From contig CAIKND010000157.1 in assembly GCA_903828675.1 (NCBI GenBank), positions 119,345 to 183,344 of the forward strand: a DNA stretch of 64,000 nt, written 5' to 3'. The notes under the pieces were generated by a model. The model saw only the letters and a list, made by a program, of their open reading frames with translations, did not search any database and was not told the origin of the DNA. A program made the translations under genes and the position numbers. This document shows positions 1-10,567 of the stretch, one piece after another. How positions within the stretch are numbered: position 1 is the stretch's first letter; each line of letters starts with the position of its first letter. Origin of the DNA: an uncultured Acidobacteriaceae bacterium. GTDB taxonomy: Bacteria; Acidobacteriota; Terriglobia; Terriglobales; Acidobacteriaceae.

Positions 1-1320
<1,320 letters not shown>

Positions 1321-1368
1321 GGCGTAACTAGTGTAATTGGAGCCGGGGCGAGAATGCAGCGGGGGCGG

Positions 1369-1926
1369 TCACTCTTCGTGGGGGTTCTCGTCGAGATTAT
1401 CCAGCACGGCGAGGCTTTCTTCCGGCACGTCCCACTGTCGGAGGATCTTGTAGATGACGCCGGGCGAGAACCCGGCCGTAACCAGGCGGCGCATGATGCG
1501 GGCGGTTTCCTTTTCGTTCTCCGGCTTGCGGATGCGCTTGCGCTCCAGATGTTGGCGGGCCAGGGTCTCCTCGTTGGTCTGGCCGTAGCGGGCTTCCAGG
1601 GTCTCGGCGATCAGGTCGGTGGCTACGCCCTTCTGCTGAAGATCCTGGCGGACGCGGCGGACGCCGAGTTTTTCGTTCTCCTGGCGCAGGCGGGCGTAGG
1701 TCTCGGCAAAGGCGACGTCGTTCAGGTAGCCGTACTCGTGGAGGCGGGCCAGAACAGCGGTAATGATGGCTTCGCCGCGCTCGCCGGGTTCGACGCGCGC
1801 CTCCATCAGACGCCGCATTCCAGCCTCGGTGCGCATGGTTTGGCCGAGGGACCTGACCGCGTAGTCGAAGAGGCCGGCTTCGTTGAGGAAGGGGCGCGGC
1901 TTGCCGGATTTGCGAGGAAAAGGCAG
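1369..1926 (-). CDS. recX: RecX, regulator of RecA; apparent CTG start
   Basis: RecX binds RecA filaments and modulates recombination and the SOS response. The protein is all-helical and basic, with the LARQHLERKRI and FSPGVIYKILRQW segments typical of the family near its C-terminus. The first ATG is at 1836, but the reading frame upstream of it encodes FLNEAGLFDYAVRSLGQ, the conserved first RecX repeat helix, so a start at 1836 would truncate the fold. An in-frame stop is at 1932-1930. Between it and 1836 there is no ATG, GTG or TTG, only a CTG at 1926 preceded by GGGAG with 7 nt spacing. I therefore annotate 185 aa from CTG. This start region lies in an inverted-repeat arm (1924-1961). A sequencing error or a degraded start remains possible. 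Confidence 0.85.
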   Translation of the reverse strand: MPFPRKSGKPRPFLNEAGLFDYAVRSLGQTMRTEAGMRRLMEARVEPGERGEAIITAVLARLHEYGYLNDVAFAETYARLRQENEKLGVRRVRQDLQQKGVATDLIAETLEARYGQTNEETLARQHLERKRIRKPENEKETARIMRRLVTAGFSPGVIYKILRQWDVPEESLAVLDNLDENPHEE

Positions 1927-2096
1927 CTTTTAGCTCCCAGCTTTCAGTTTCTAGCTCGTCTATCAAACAACTTCGGGTGGCCCAGGTCCCGCTTTTGGGA
2001 CCTGGGAAAGTTGAGAATCAAACCAAATCGCCTCAAAAATCAGCCTTCGCCCTCCAACAGACGAGCTGGAAGCTGAAAGCTAATGGCTGGAAGCTG
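1924..2096. repeat. Inverted repeat element, 38-bp arms, between recX and S9 peptidase
   Basis: The left arm 1924-1961 and right arm 2059-2096 are inverted copies matching at about 30 of 38 positions; both are made of AGCTGAAAGCT-like short units. The 97 bp between them contain the palindrome at 1981-2006. The left arm carries the Shine-Dalgarno-like sequence and CTG start of recX. The right arm contains the stop codon and last codons (AASSH) of the S9 peptidase. Similar inverted arrangements occur at 38443-38525 and 63561-63626, and a single arm-like stretch at 4408-4427. Confidence 0.75.
1976..2006. repeat. Palindromic element, GGTG-CCCA family, copy A
   Basis: GGTGG is followed by a perfect 10-bp stem, CCCAGGTCCC (1981-1990) and GGGACCTGGG (1997-2006), around a GCTTTT loop. 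The 5' GGTG lead, the CCCA...TGGG stem ends and the stem size match the elements at 44634 and 34678, so I place it in the same family. Confidence 0.6.
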
Positions 2097-4341
2097 CACT
2101 TCCCGTCCACTGGTCAACCCAGTCGTTGACGGTCTTATACCAGAGTTGCGAGTTTTGCGGCTTCAGAACCCAGTGGCCTTCGTCCGGGAAGTAGAGCATC
2201 TTGCTTGGCACCTTGAGCAGTTGCAGGGTGTCGAAAAGCTGGAAGCCCTCGCTGACGTCGAGGCGGTAGTCGAGCTGGCCGTGGACGACGAGCGTGGGGG
2301 TTTTGAAGTTTTTGGCCGACATCATGGGCGCCCATTTGCGGTAGGGGTTTTCGCTGTCCGGCTTGCCGTAGTAGTCCCACGGATGGCCCTTGAACTCCCA
2401 CTCGTTGAACCAGTCCTCTTCCGTCGTGCCGAAGGCCGACTCGGGGTTGAACATGCCGTCGTGGGAGACGATGCACTTGAAGCGGTTGGTGTGGCCCAGC
2501 ACCCAGTTGGCCATGTAGCCGCCGTAGCTGGCTCCCAGGGCGCACTCGCGGTTTTTGTCGATGAAGGCGTAGTGCTGCTCGGCGTAGTCGAGGCCGGTCA
2601 TTAGGTCGGTAAAGGGCTTGCCGCCCCAGTCGCCGTTCACTCCGTCGACGATGGTCTGGCCGTAGCCGGTGGAGCCGCGCGGGTTGATCATGATGACGAC
2701 GTAGCCGTTGGCGGCGAAGAGTTCGGCGTTCCAGCGGTAGCTCCACGAGTCGCCCCATGCGCCCTGCGGCCCGCCGTGCATGAGGAATTTGACTGGGTAT
2801 TTCTTCGCCGGGTCGAAAGCTGGCGGGCGAATAATGAAGCCCTGCAGCTTGGTCTTGTCGGCGGCGGTGAACCAGAAGGATTCCATCGCAGGCAGGTCGA
2901 GTTGGGCTAGGAGGGCATCGTTCAGGTGGGTGACGGGCTGGGGAGAATAAGACTTCGGCATAATGTCTTCTGAGGGTTTGTTCAAATCGGACGAGAACAC
3001 GTGTATCACGTGCACGCCTTCGTCCATTTGAACGAGATCACCAAGCACGAATTCAGTTGGCCGATCGACACGCACAAGAGTTCCCGCTACGACTTCCATT
3101 CCATTCTTGAGGAAAGGACGAATATCGCCCCATTCTCCTGCGGCCTTCCCGAGGCGATCCAGATCGTCGCCGGTAATATTTGTTTCGTAGAGAGGAGCCT
3201 CTCCCTTTTCGCCAGAAACAAAGAGGATGTGTTTCGAATCATCAATCCAAGTAAACTCATCCACCCAATTATCAAAATTTGCAGGAGCCCGACTCGAAAG
3301 CTTCGCATCCTTTAGCAAATCCTTAATCGTCTTCGCCTTCCGGTCGTAAAGCATCAGCCGGAACTTGTCCGCCTCGTAGCCGGGGCGCTCCTCGCTGCGC
3401 CATGCCAGATACTTGCCGTCGGGGGAATAGGCGGGCGAGAAATCGCCGCCGAGGGAGGTGCTGACCTTGACCGGCTTGGCCGCCGGGTTGGTCAGGTCGA
3501 GGGTGAAGATGTCGGCGTTGGTGCTGATGGCCGGCTCGGGGTCAAGATTCTCGGTGAACGCCAGTTCCTTCGAGTTCGGCGCAAAGGCGAACCCGCCGCC
3601 GCCGCCGAGGGAGAAAGGCGGCACGTCGTGAGGATCGTTGGGCGCGAGGTCGCGGACTGCGCCGGTTTCCACCGAAACCAGAAACAGATGGCTGCGCTTT
3701 GCGCCGGTGTAGTGGTTCCAGTGGCGATATAAGAGATGAGTAAAGACCTGCGCCTTGACCTTGCTGGCGGCTTGGGCGTTGTCGCGATTGCCATTGCAGG
3801 TGTCGCCAGTCGAGTCCGTTGCGGTGATGGCGGGGCAGTCAGGATACACAGCCGAGGTAAAGACGATGGATTGGCCGTCAGGGGACCAGAGGGCGTCGGC
3901 GGCCTCGGTAGACATGGACGTGAGGCGGCGCGGGTTGGCTGTGGCTCCGGTGGTTGTGTCGAAGTCCGCCACCCAGATCTGCTGCGCGCCTCCGCGGCTG
4001 CTGAGGAAGAGGATGCGCTTGCCGTCGGACGCGAACTGCGGGCCTGAGTCGCCGGGTTTGGCCACGGCCAGCGGCTTGGGATCACCACCCGCCATAGCCT
4101 GCAACAAAAGCTCCGCCGTTTTGGTGTTCTGGTCCAGATTGACCGTGGTGACGGAGTAGGCCAGCCACTTGCCATCCGGCGACACGGCGGTTTCGCCCAG
4201 GCGCTTCATCTGCATCATGTCCTCAAAGGTCATAGGACGTTTGGCCTGAGGGGTTTGGGCGGTTTGGGCGGTCTGGCCAAGGCAGAACGGTGCGGCTATG
4301 GAGGCGAAAAGGAGCAAGAGAGCAGAGGCTATTTTGGGCAT
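2080..4341 (-). CDS. Secreted S9 family (prolyl oligopeptidase-type) peptidase
   Basis: A serine peptidase of the S9 / acylaminoacyl-peptidase type, likely degrading peptides in the periplasm or outside. The ATG at 4341 gives a signal peptide (MPKIASALLLLFASIAAPFC); a more upstream in-frame start would bury it. Residues about 30-430 contain TolB/WD40-like propeller blades (SPDGKWLAY, SPDGQSIVF, SPDGKYLAW). The C-terminal alpha/beta-hydrolase domain has the nucleophile in GASYGGYM (Ser near 605), Asp in HGQLDYR (near 691) and His in DEGHWV (near 722). The stop codon and last residues fall inside a repeat arm. It precedes recX but is separated from it by about 150 bp of repeats. Substrate is not predictable. 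Confidence 0.93.
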   Translation of the reverse strand: MPKIASALLLLFASIAAPFCLGQTAQTAQTPQAKRPMTFEDMMQMKRLGETAVSPDGKWLAYSVTTVNLDQNTKTAELLLQAMAGGDPKPLAVAKPGDSGPQFASDGKRILFLSSRGGAQQIWVADFDTTTGATANPRRLTSMSTEAADALWSPDGQSIVFTSAVYPDCPAITATDSTGDTCNGNRDNAQAASKVKAQVFTHLLYRHWNHYTGAKRSHLFLVSVETGAVRDLAPNDPHDVPPFSLGGGGGFAFAPNSKELAFTENLDPEPAISTNADIFTLDLTNPAAKPVKVSTSLGGDFSPAYSPDGKYLAWRSEERPGYEADKFRLMLYDRKAKTIKDLLKDAKLSSRAPANFDNWVDEFTWIDDSKHILFVSGEKGEAPLYETNITGDDLDRLGKAAGEWGDIRPFLKNGMEVVAGTLVRVDRPTEFVLGDLVQMDEGVHVIHVFSSDLNKPSEDIMPKSYSPQPVTHLNDALLAQLDLPAMESFWFTAADKTKLQGFIIRPPAFDPAKKYPVKFLMHGGPQGAWGDSWSYRWNAELFAANGYVVIMINPRGSTGYGQTIVDGVNGDWGGKPFTDLMTGLDYAEQHYAFIDKNRECALGASYGGYMANWVLGHTNRFKCIVSHDGMFNPESAFGTTEEDWFNEWEFKGHPWDYYGKPDSENPYRKWAPMMSAKNFKTPTLVVHGQLDYRLDVSEGFQLFDTLQLLKVPSKMLYFPDEGHWVLKPQNSQLWYKTVNDWVDQWTGSAASSH

Positions 4342-4407
4342 AAGAATCCAGTCAGCGCGCAGGAAACAAAGGCTTGCGCACGAAGAAAAAGTGTACACCG
4401 GAAGGGC

Positions 4408-4427
4408 AGTTCACAGTTGTCAGTTCA
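4408..4427. repeat. CAGTTC-type short-unit repeat, single arm
   Basis: CAGTTCACAGTTGTCAGTTC is made of the same units as the prs-rplY inverted repeat. No good inverted partner is seen nearby. It lies in the 133-bp gap between the S9 peptidase start and the tex stop. Confidence 0.45.
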
Positions 4428-4474
4428 AATTGCTCAGTTGGTTCGAGCCGCATTCAGCAGCTCGCCCTCGAGGC

Positions 4475-6769
4475 TCACGACTTTGCGGTGATGGCCGGAC
4501 GTACCTTCCACTTTGTCGAGAGCGCGGCCAGCTTTTCTTCCATGGTGGGCTGCGGCGGTGGAACTGGTTTGGCGGGCTTCGCGGGCTTGCCGCCGAAGCG
4601 CGCGGGCGGTTCAGACAACGCCTTGATGGAGAGCGCGATGCGCTTTGCCTTCGCATCGACGCCGAGCACCTTTACCTTGACGATCTGTCCTGCCTTCACG
4701 GCTTCCGACGGGTCCTTGATAAAGCGATTCGACAACTCGCTGATGTGCACAAGGCCGTCCTGATGGACACCGATATCGACGAAGGCCCCGAACTTGGTCA
4801 CGTTGGTGACCACGCCTTCAAGCACCATGCCCACCTGCACGTCAGAGAGTTCGCGCACGCCTTCGTGGAAGACCGGCGCGACAAATTTGTCGCGCGGATC
4901 GCGGCCCGGCTTTCGCAGTTCGGCCAGGATATCGTCCAGCGTGTACGCGCCCGCGGACAGTTGCTTGCGATCCACCTGCTCAAGCAGTTGCGGCTTCTGA
5001 ATAATCTCTTTCACCGAGGTGTGCAGCGAAAGCGCGATCTGCTCCACCACCGGGTAGGATTCGGGATGAACGGCAGTCATATCCAGAGGGTTGTCGCCAT
5101 CGCGGATGCGCAGAAAGCCCGCCGCCTGCTCGAAGGTCTTGGGCCCGATGCCGGGGACCTCGAGGACTTGCCTGCGCGAGCGAAAACCGCCCTTCTCATT
5201 GCGATGGGTGACGATGTTCTGCGCGGTGCGCTCGGTGATTCCGGCGACGAATCGAAGCAGTGTCCACGAGGACGTATTTAGATCGACGCCGACGCGATTC
5301 ACGCAACTCTCGATTACGTTCTCGAGCGATTCCTGGAGTTGACGTTGATCCACATCGTGCTGGTACTGGCCCACGCCAATCGATTTGGGGTCGACTTTCA
5401 CCAGTTCAGACAAGGGGTCTTGCAATCGGCGGGCGATGGAGATTGCACCTCGCACCGTCAGGTCGAGATCGGGGAACTCCTGGCGCGCAACGTCGGAGGC
5501 CGAGTAGACGCTTGCCCCAGACTCACTCACGGTTACAGAGAAAATTCCGTCGATATTCTTTTCGCGCAAAAAATCGCGGACAAACGCATCTGTCTCGCGG
5601 GAGGCGGTTCCGTTGCCAATGGCGATGGCGCGCACGTTGTGTTTGCGCAGCAGCGCCTCAAGCTTGGGAACGGATTCGGCATTGCCGTGCTTTGATGTGT
5701 GCAGATAGAGAACATCGTGCGCGAGCATTTTTCCGGTGGCGTCCACAACGGCAACCTTGCAGCCGGTGCGCAGGCCCGGATCGATGCCGAGCACGGAGAT
5801 TGGGCCGGCCGGTGGCGCCAATAAGAGGTTGTAGAGGTTATCGCGAAAGACTTGAATCGCATCCGTATCGGAACGCCGCTTAAGCTCCAGGCGAATCTCT
5901 CCCTGAATGGATGAATTCAACAGGCGCTTCCACGCGTCGTCGATTGCAAGCTCCAACTGGCGCGTCCAATCGCCTTGCTGGCGCAGCACATGGCGCTGAA
6001 TGAGCGCGACGGGGCGCTCCGGCTCCACTTCGATGAGGAAGTACAGAACGTCCTCACCCTCGCCGCGGCGAATAGCCAGCATGCGATGCGAAGGGATGGT
6101 CTTTACCGGTTCGCTGTACTCGTAGTACATCTTGAACTTGTCCTGCTCGTCGACTGCGTCCGTCACCTTGCGGCTCACGATGATGCCTTCGTCAAACAGC
6201 AGCTTTCGCAGCGCCTTGCGCAGATCGGCATCTTCGCTGATCCACTCGGCAACAATGTGACGCGCGCCTTCAAGAGCCTCGTCCACCGTGGCCACGCCGA
6301 GCTCCGTGTTCACAAAGCCGGCCGCAAAATCCATCAGCGGAGCCGTTGAATTTTGTTGCGCCCAAAGGTACTGCGCCAGCGGCTCCAAACCCTTCTCACG
6401 GGCGATGATGGCCTTGGTGCGCCGCTTGGGCCGGTAAGGCAGGTAGAGATCTTCAAGCTCGCTCTTGTCGAAGGTGGCTTCGATGCGCGCCTTCAGTTCG
6501 TCGGTCAGCTTTCCCTGTTCCGTGATGGAGGCGAGGATGGTGGCGCGGCGCTCCGTAAGGTCGCGAAAGTAAGAGAGCTTCTCTTCAATGTTGCGGATCT
6601 GAACCTCGTCAAGGTTGCCTGTGGCTTCCTTGCGATAGCGCGCAATAAACGGAACGGTTCCGCCATCGTCCAATAACTCAATCACGGCCACCAGGCCATG
6701 CATGGGCAGGTTCAGGGTTTGAGCAATGTGGATGAGAAGTTCAGGAGAGAGACTGAGAGTTTCTTTCAT
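4475..6769 (-). CDS. tex: Tex transcription accessory protein
   Basis: Tex is a conserved cytoplasmic nucleic-acid-binding protein linked to transcription and RNA handling. The 764-aa length is normal. An N-terminal helical region is followed by a YqgF/RNase H-like domain starting near VLGIDPGLRTGCKVAVVD (about residue 327), a helix-hairpin-helix region (VLEVPGIGPKTFEQAAGFL) and a C-terminal S1 RNA-binding domain (KFGAFVDIGVHQDGLVHISE). The tail after S1 is Pro/Lys-rich. It is a single-gene unit, 133 bp from the peptidase gene on the same strand. Confidence 0.97.
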   Translation of the reverse strand: MKETLSLSPELLIHIAQTLNLPMHGLVAVIELLDDGGTVPFIARYRKEATGNLDEVQIRNIEEKLSYFRDLTERRATILASITEQGKLTDELKARIEATFDKSELEDLYLPYRPKRRTKAIIAREKGLEPLAQYLWAQQNSTAPLMDFAAGFVNTELGVATVDEALEGARHIVAEWISEDADLRKALRKLLFDEGIIVSRKVTDAVDEQDKFKMYYEYSEPVKTIPSHRMLAIRRGEGEDVLYFLIEVEPERPVALIQRHVLRQQGDWTRQLELAIDDAWKRLLNSSIQGEIRLELKRRSDTDAIQVFRDNLYNLLLAPPAGPISVLGIDPGLRTGCKVAVVDATGKMLAHDVLYLHTSKHGNAESVPKLEALLRKHNVRAIAIGNGTASRETDAFVRDFLREKNIDGIFSVTVSESGASVYSASDVARQEFPDLDLTVRGAISIARRLQDPLSELVKVDPKSIGVGQYQHDVDQRQLQESLENVIESCVNRVGVDLNTSSWTLLRFVAGITERTAQNIVTHRNEKGGFRSRRQVLEVPGIGPKTFEQAAGFLRIRDGDNPLDMTAVHPESYPVVEQIALSLHTSVKEIIQKPQLLEQVDRKQLSAGAYTLDDILAELRKPGRDPRDKFVAPVFHEGVRELSDVQVGMVLEGVVTNVTKFGAFVDIGVHQDGLVHISELSNRFIKDPSEAVKAGQIVKVKVLGVDAKAKRIALSIKALSEPPARFGGKPAKPAKPVPPPQPTMEEKLAALSTKWKVRPAITAKS

Positions 6770-6954
6770 AAGGGTCTAGACCTCATCGTACATCGTTGTG
6801 CTGTGGAGAACCCGGCTAGGCCTATCCCAAAACCGCGATTGGCGGCTCCGTCCGTTCCTCACGCGGAAGGACTAAAATCAAAGCAAGGATTGAAGTTCCG
6901 CGCAAGATTCCCCACTGAAATCACATCTCGTATTTGCATGAGGGAGACAACACA

Positions 6955-7725
6955 ATGGCATTGATGAAGACATCCAATCCGGCGCTGAGTGAAAACACGT
7001 TTCGCAATCTTTCCGATGCGCAGTACGGAGCCATGATCGATGCTGCCGACCGGATGACGCTGAACGGAACGGTGAACAAGACCGGCATGCTGCTGGTGTG
7101 CGCAATCGCCACAGCCGCGTGGACTTGGCATCTGTTCGTTCAGTCGCGTGACATGGCCGATGTGGCGCCGCTGATGATGGTCGGATTGATCGGTGGATTC
7201 ATCTGCGCGATGGTCACCATATTCAAGAAGGAGTGGTCGGCGGTGACCGCGCCCATCTACGCGCTGCTGGAAGGGCTTGCACTGGGCGGCTTGTCGGCCG
7301 CTCTCGAGTTGCGCTATCCAGGAATTGCCATGCAGGCTGTGGCGCTGACCTTTGGCACGCTGTTCGTGCTCCTGATTGCCTATCGCTCGGGAATGATCAA
7401 GGTGACGCAAAAGTTTCGCCTGGGCGTGGTCGCTGCTACCGGCGGCATCATGGTCTTCTACCTGCTTCAGATGGTGCTTGGATTCTTCGGCTTCCACTTC
7501 ACTTCCATCAACGGCTCCGGCCCCATCGGGATCGGATTCAGCCTGATCGTTGTGGGCATCGCGGCGCTCAACCTGGTGCTGGACTTCGACTTCATCGAGC
7601 GGGGCGTGCAGTATGGCGCTCCCAAATACATGGAGTGGTACGGCGCTTTCGGAATTATCGTTACGCTGGTCTGGCTCTATCTTGAAATTCTGCGGCTGCT
7701 CTCCAAAATGCGAAGCAGAAACTAA
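6955..7725 (+). CDS. Bax inhibitor-1 / YccA-like membrane protein
   Basis: A 256-aa integral inner-membrane protein with about seven hydrophobic segments, beginning near GMLLVCAIATAAWTW and ending with IIVTLVWLYLEIL. The N-terminus (LSENTFRNL...MTLNGTVNKTG) and the DFDFIERG segment before the last helix are characteristic of the bacterial Bax1-I-like family. Eukaryotic and Bacillus relatives affect calcium flux; the role here is unknown. ATG at 6955 is preferred over an in-frame TTG at 6934 because AGGGAG lies about 8 nt upstream of the ATG. The following gene starts 31 bp downstream, so co-transcription is possible. Confidence 0.9.
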   Translation: MALMKTSNPALSENTFRNLSDAQYGAMIDAADRMTLNGTVNKTGMLLVCAIATAAWTWHLFVQSRDMADVAPLMMVGLIGGFICAMVTIFKKEWSAVTAPIYALLEGLALGGLSAALELRYPGIAMQAVALTFGTLFVLLIAYRSGMIKVTQKFRLGVVAATGGIMVFYLLQMVLGFFGFHFTSINGSGPIGIGFSLIVVGIAALNLVLDFDFIERGVQYGAPKYMEWYGAFGIIVTLVWLYLEILRLLSKMRSRN

Positions 7726-7756
7726 GAGGCAACTGAAAGATCTTGGGCAGGGCGCG

Positions 7757-10408
7757 ATGAAGTCAGGGACAGCGAAGATCGGTCTGGCATTTGTCTTGGG
7801 CGCATTCGCGCTTTGCATCACGGCGCAGGCCGCGCAGGTGAAGGTCGTCACAGCGAAAGGCGCAGCAGCGCGCGAGTTGTATGGCGCTGAACGGCTGCGT
7901 ACCGAGCTTGCGCAACTCAAGGCCGCTCCGGTTGGGGCCAGCGTGATTGCAGGGTTAGGAAGCGCGCCGGAGTTGTCGCGGTTCCATCTGCCCGAACTCC
8001 AGGCGAAAGAAGCATTCCTTATCCGGCAGATTGGCAGCACGTGGGTCATTGCGGGAAGCGACCCTTCCGGCGTTCTGTATGGCGAGATGGAGCTTGCATC
8101 GCGCATCAAGGCAGGTGGCGCTTTACCGGGCGGCATTGACGACATGGAGCACCCGGCGCTGAAGCTGCGCGGAACCTGCATCGGGATGCAAAAACCGGAG
8201 ATCATCTACGAAGATGCGGAGTACGACTACCCATATACGCCGAAAAACTTTCCGTTTTTCTATGACAAGGCCGGCTGGACTCAATACCTCGACATGCTTG
8301 CCGAAGGGCGCGTGAATACGCTTTATCTATGGAATGGGCATCCATTCAGCAGTCTGCTCAAGTTGCCGAAATACCCTGAAGCGCAGGAACTGCCGACGGA
8401 CCAGTTGGACCAGAACATAGCCATGTTCAAGTGGTTGACGGCCGAGGCGGACAAGCGCGGCATCTGGGTGCTGCAAGGCTTCTACAATATTCATCTCTCT
8501 CATGCATTTGCGCGCGCGCATAATATGCCCTTTCACCTCGCTGCTCCCAATGCGGAGGCCAGCGCCTATACGCGCTATGCAGTTTCGGAGTTTGTGCGGG
8601 AGTATCCAAACGCGGGGCTGATGATGACGCTGGGCGAGGCGCTCTCACCACATCATGGCGCGGAGTGGCTGACGGAGACGATCATTCCCGGCGTGAAGGA
8701 CGGACTTAAGCAACTGGGTTCAACTGTTGAGCCGCCCATTGTGGTCAGGGCTCACGCCACTGACATCGACGCAGTGATGAAAGCCGCCAAGCCTCTCTAT
8801 TCCAACATCGACACCATGTTCAAGTGGAATGGCGAATCGCTCACGTGGACGGACGTGCGCGGCCCGGTGCTGGACCGCTTCAAGATGCTGGCCGCCAATT
8901 CGAATGTGGCGATCGCCAATGTGCATCTGCTCTCGAATTTGGAACCGTTCCGCTGGGGCGATCCCGATTACATAAGGCAAACGCTCACCAGCTTTCAGCG
9001 CATCGGTATTGGCGGTCTGCATCTTTATCCGCTGCGGTATTGGGAATGGCCGCTCGCGGGCGATAACACTGAGCCCCTGCTCAAGCAGACAGATCGCGAT
9101 TGGATATGGTTTGAGGCGTGGTCGCGCTATGCCTGGAATCCCAATCGCGATGCGGTCAAGGAGCACGCATATTGGGTGGCGCGCTTCGCGGATAAGTTCG
9201 GCACAAAAGAGGCCGGCGAAAAATTGCTCGAAGCGTATACGCTTGTGGGGCCATGCCAGCCGCGGCTGTTGCCTCGGATCGGCATTACGGAAGGGAACCG
9301 TCAGGCATTCACGCTGGGCATGACCATGCCGCAGTTGATTGATGCAGACCGCTTCAATCCGGCTCAGACGCTTTGGACAGGTGACGCGCCGGCGGGCGAA
9401 CGGCTGAAGGACTACGTTGCGCTCGAGGTGAAGAAGCAACCTCACCGGGGCGAGACGCCCGTCGGCGTTAGCGGCGATGAAGTGGAAGCGGCGCGCCAGG
9501 CGCTGCAGGCTGCCGAGGCTGCGCGTCCGTTCGTCACCAGAAACCAGGACGAATATGCAAGGGTGGTTAATGACCTGCGTGCGATTTCGTTGCTGATGCA
9601 GTTTTACGACGCGAAGACCAAGGCGGCTGTCGAGACCATGCAGTATGGCTACGATCGCGATGCGGCGCATTTGCAGCGTGCGGAGACTCTGCTGACCGAG
9701 AGCGTCGAGCGGTTCCGCGTTCTCACTTCTGTCGCAGGGCCCGCCTACCGCACCGCCACCAGCATGGAGACCATGCAGCGGCAAATTCCGCTTCGCGGCG
9801 GAGCGGCGCAGTTTCCAAACTGGCTGCAATGCCTGCCCATGTATGAGAAGGAACTCGCGACCTTCCACCACAGAATCGCCCAGCTGAACTCCGGCGCATC
9901 GATCAACGAGACAAAAGCAGTTGGCCCTTTGCCGCAGGTTGCCTTCACGCTGCTGCCCGGCGCGGGCGAGGTGTTTGCAGCGGAGAAGGGCGCGAAGCTC
10001 TTCGTGAATGGAACCGCAACCATGTCGGACATGGCGCCGGAACTGGCGGGCATGAAGGGCATCCGCATTTCACCGGAGGCGGGCGGCGTGTTGCACTTTG
10101 AACTTTCAAAGCCTGCGCAGATTCTGGTTGGCTTTCAAAAGAATGCATCGAAGAAGAACTCCGTACTCGATCCCGAGACTGAGCAGTGGAACCTGCTGCT
10201 GTTGAATGCTGTGAGCGTGGCCAAGTTGCCGGCGCTGGCGGTGTGGGCCAAGCCGCTCCCGGCAGGCGCAAACGATTTGGATTTGGGAACAGGTTCGTAC
10301 GTGATCCTCGGATTCATTCCGCAAGACCTGCATGTGGCAACGCACATCAACCTCGCGCAGGCAAGGGAGGACAACGGCCCTGCAAATCTGGACTGGCTCT
10401 TCGAGTAG
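7757..10408 (+). CDS. Large secreted protein resembling GH67/GH20-type glycoside hydrolases
   Basis: An 883-aa protein with a signal peptide (LAFVLGAFALCITAQAA). After it comes an alpha/beta domain of the kind that precedes GH20 and GH67 catalytic barrels (AERLRTELAQL, WVIAGSDPSGVLYGEMELA). The following segment resembles a TIM barrel: LKLRGTCIG, FYDKAGWTQYLDMLAEGRVN, TLYLWNGHPF, ADKRGIWVLQGFYNIHLSHA, ALSPHHGAEWL. The C-terminal third is helical and then beta-rich. I cannot assign catalytic residues, so hydrolase activity is inference. ATG 7757 places the signal peptide at the N-terminus; the frame stays open upstream inside the previous gene. The next gene, also a large secreted protein, follows after 159 bp, suggesting a polysaccharide-related pair. 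Confidence 0.75.
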   Translation: MKSGTAKIGLAFVLGAFALCITAQAAQVKVVTAKGAAARELYGAERLRTELAQLKAAPVGASVIAGLGSAPELSRFHLPELQAKEAFLIRQIGSTWVIAGSDPSGVLYGEMELASRIKAGGALPGGIDDMEHPALKLRGTCIGMQKPEIIYEDAEYDYPYTPKNFPFFYDKAGWTQYLDMLAEGRVNTLYLWNGHPFSSLLKLPKYPEAQELPTDQLDQNIAMFKWLTAEADKRGIWVLQGFYNIHLSHAFARAHNMPFHLAAPNAEASAYTRYAVSEFVREYPNAGLMMTLGEALSPHHGAEWLTETIIPGVKDGLKQLGSTVEPPIVVRAHATDIDAVMKAAKPLYSNIDTMFKWNGESLTWTDVRGPVLDRFKMLAANSNVAIANVHLLSNLEPFRWGDPDYIRQTLTSFQRIGIGGLHLYPLRYWEWPLAGDNTEPLLKQTDRDWIWFEAWSRYAWNPNRDAVKEHAYWVARFADKFGTKEAGEKLLEAYTLVGPCQPRLLPRIGITEGNRQAFTLGMTMPQLIDADRFNPAQTLWTGDAPAGERLKDYVALEVKKQPHRGETPVGVSGDEVEAARQALQAAEAARPFVTRNQDEYARVVNDLRAISLLMQFYDAKTKAAVETMQYGYDRDAAHLQRAETLLTESVERFRVLTSVAGPAYRTATSMETMQRQIPLRGGAAQFPNWLQCLPMYEKELATFHHRIAQLNSGASINETKAVGPLPQVAFTLLPGAGEVFAAEKGAKLFVNGTATMSDMAPELAGMKGIRISPEAGGVLHFELSKPAQILVGFQKNASKKNSVLDPETEQWNLLLLNAVSVAKLPALAVWAKPLPAGANDLDLGTGSYVILGFIPQDLHVATHINLAQAREDNGPANLDWLFE

Positions 10409-10567
10409 AGGTAAAGTACGGGTGAAGAGAGATGGGTCGAGGTTGGTGTCACCTGGTTTTAACTTCACTGCCCGTTAGGATCGCGAAGAAGCGATCTCGA
10501 AGACGTTCAATGAGTTTGACCGCTCAATCCATGAATTGAATTCTTGCCTTCAAGCAGGTACGCGTAC

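Noticed and set aside
8720..9871. Long minus-strand open frame (383 codons) opposite the glycosidase-like gene
   Set aside because: An antisense shadow of a well-supported gene with no recognisable domain; long antisense frames are expected at this G+C content.
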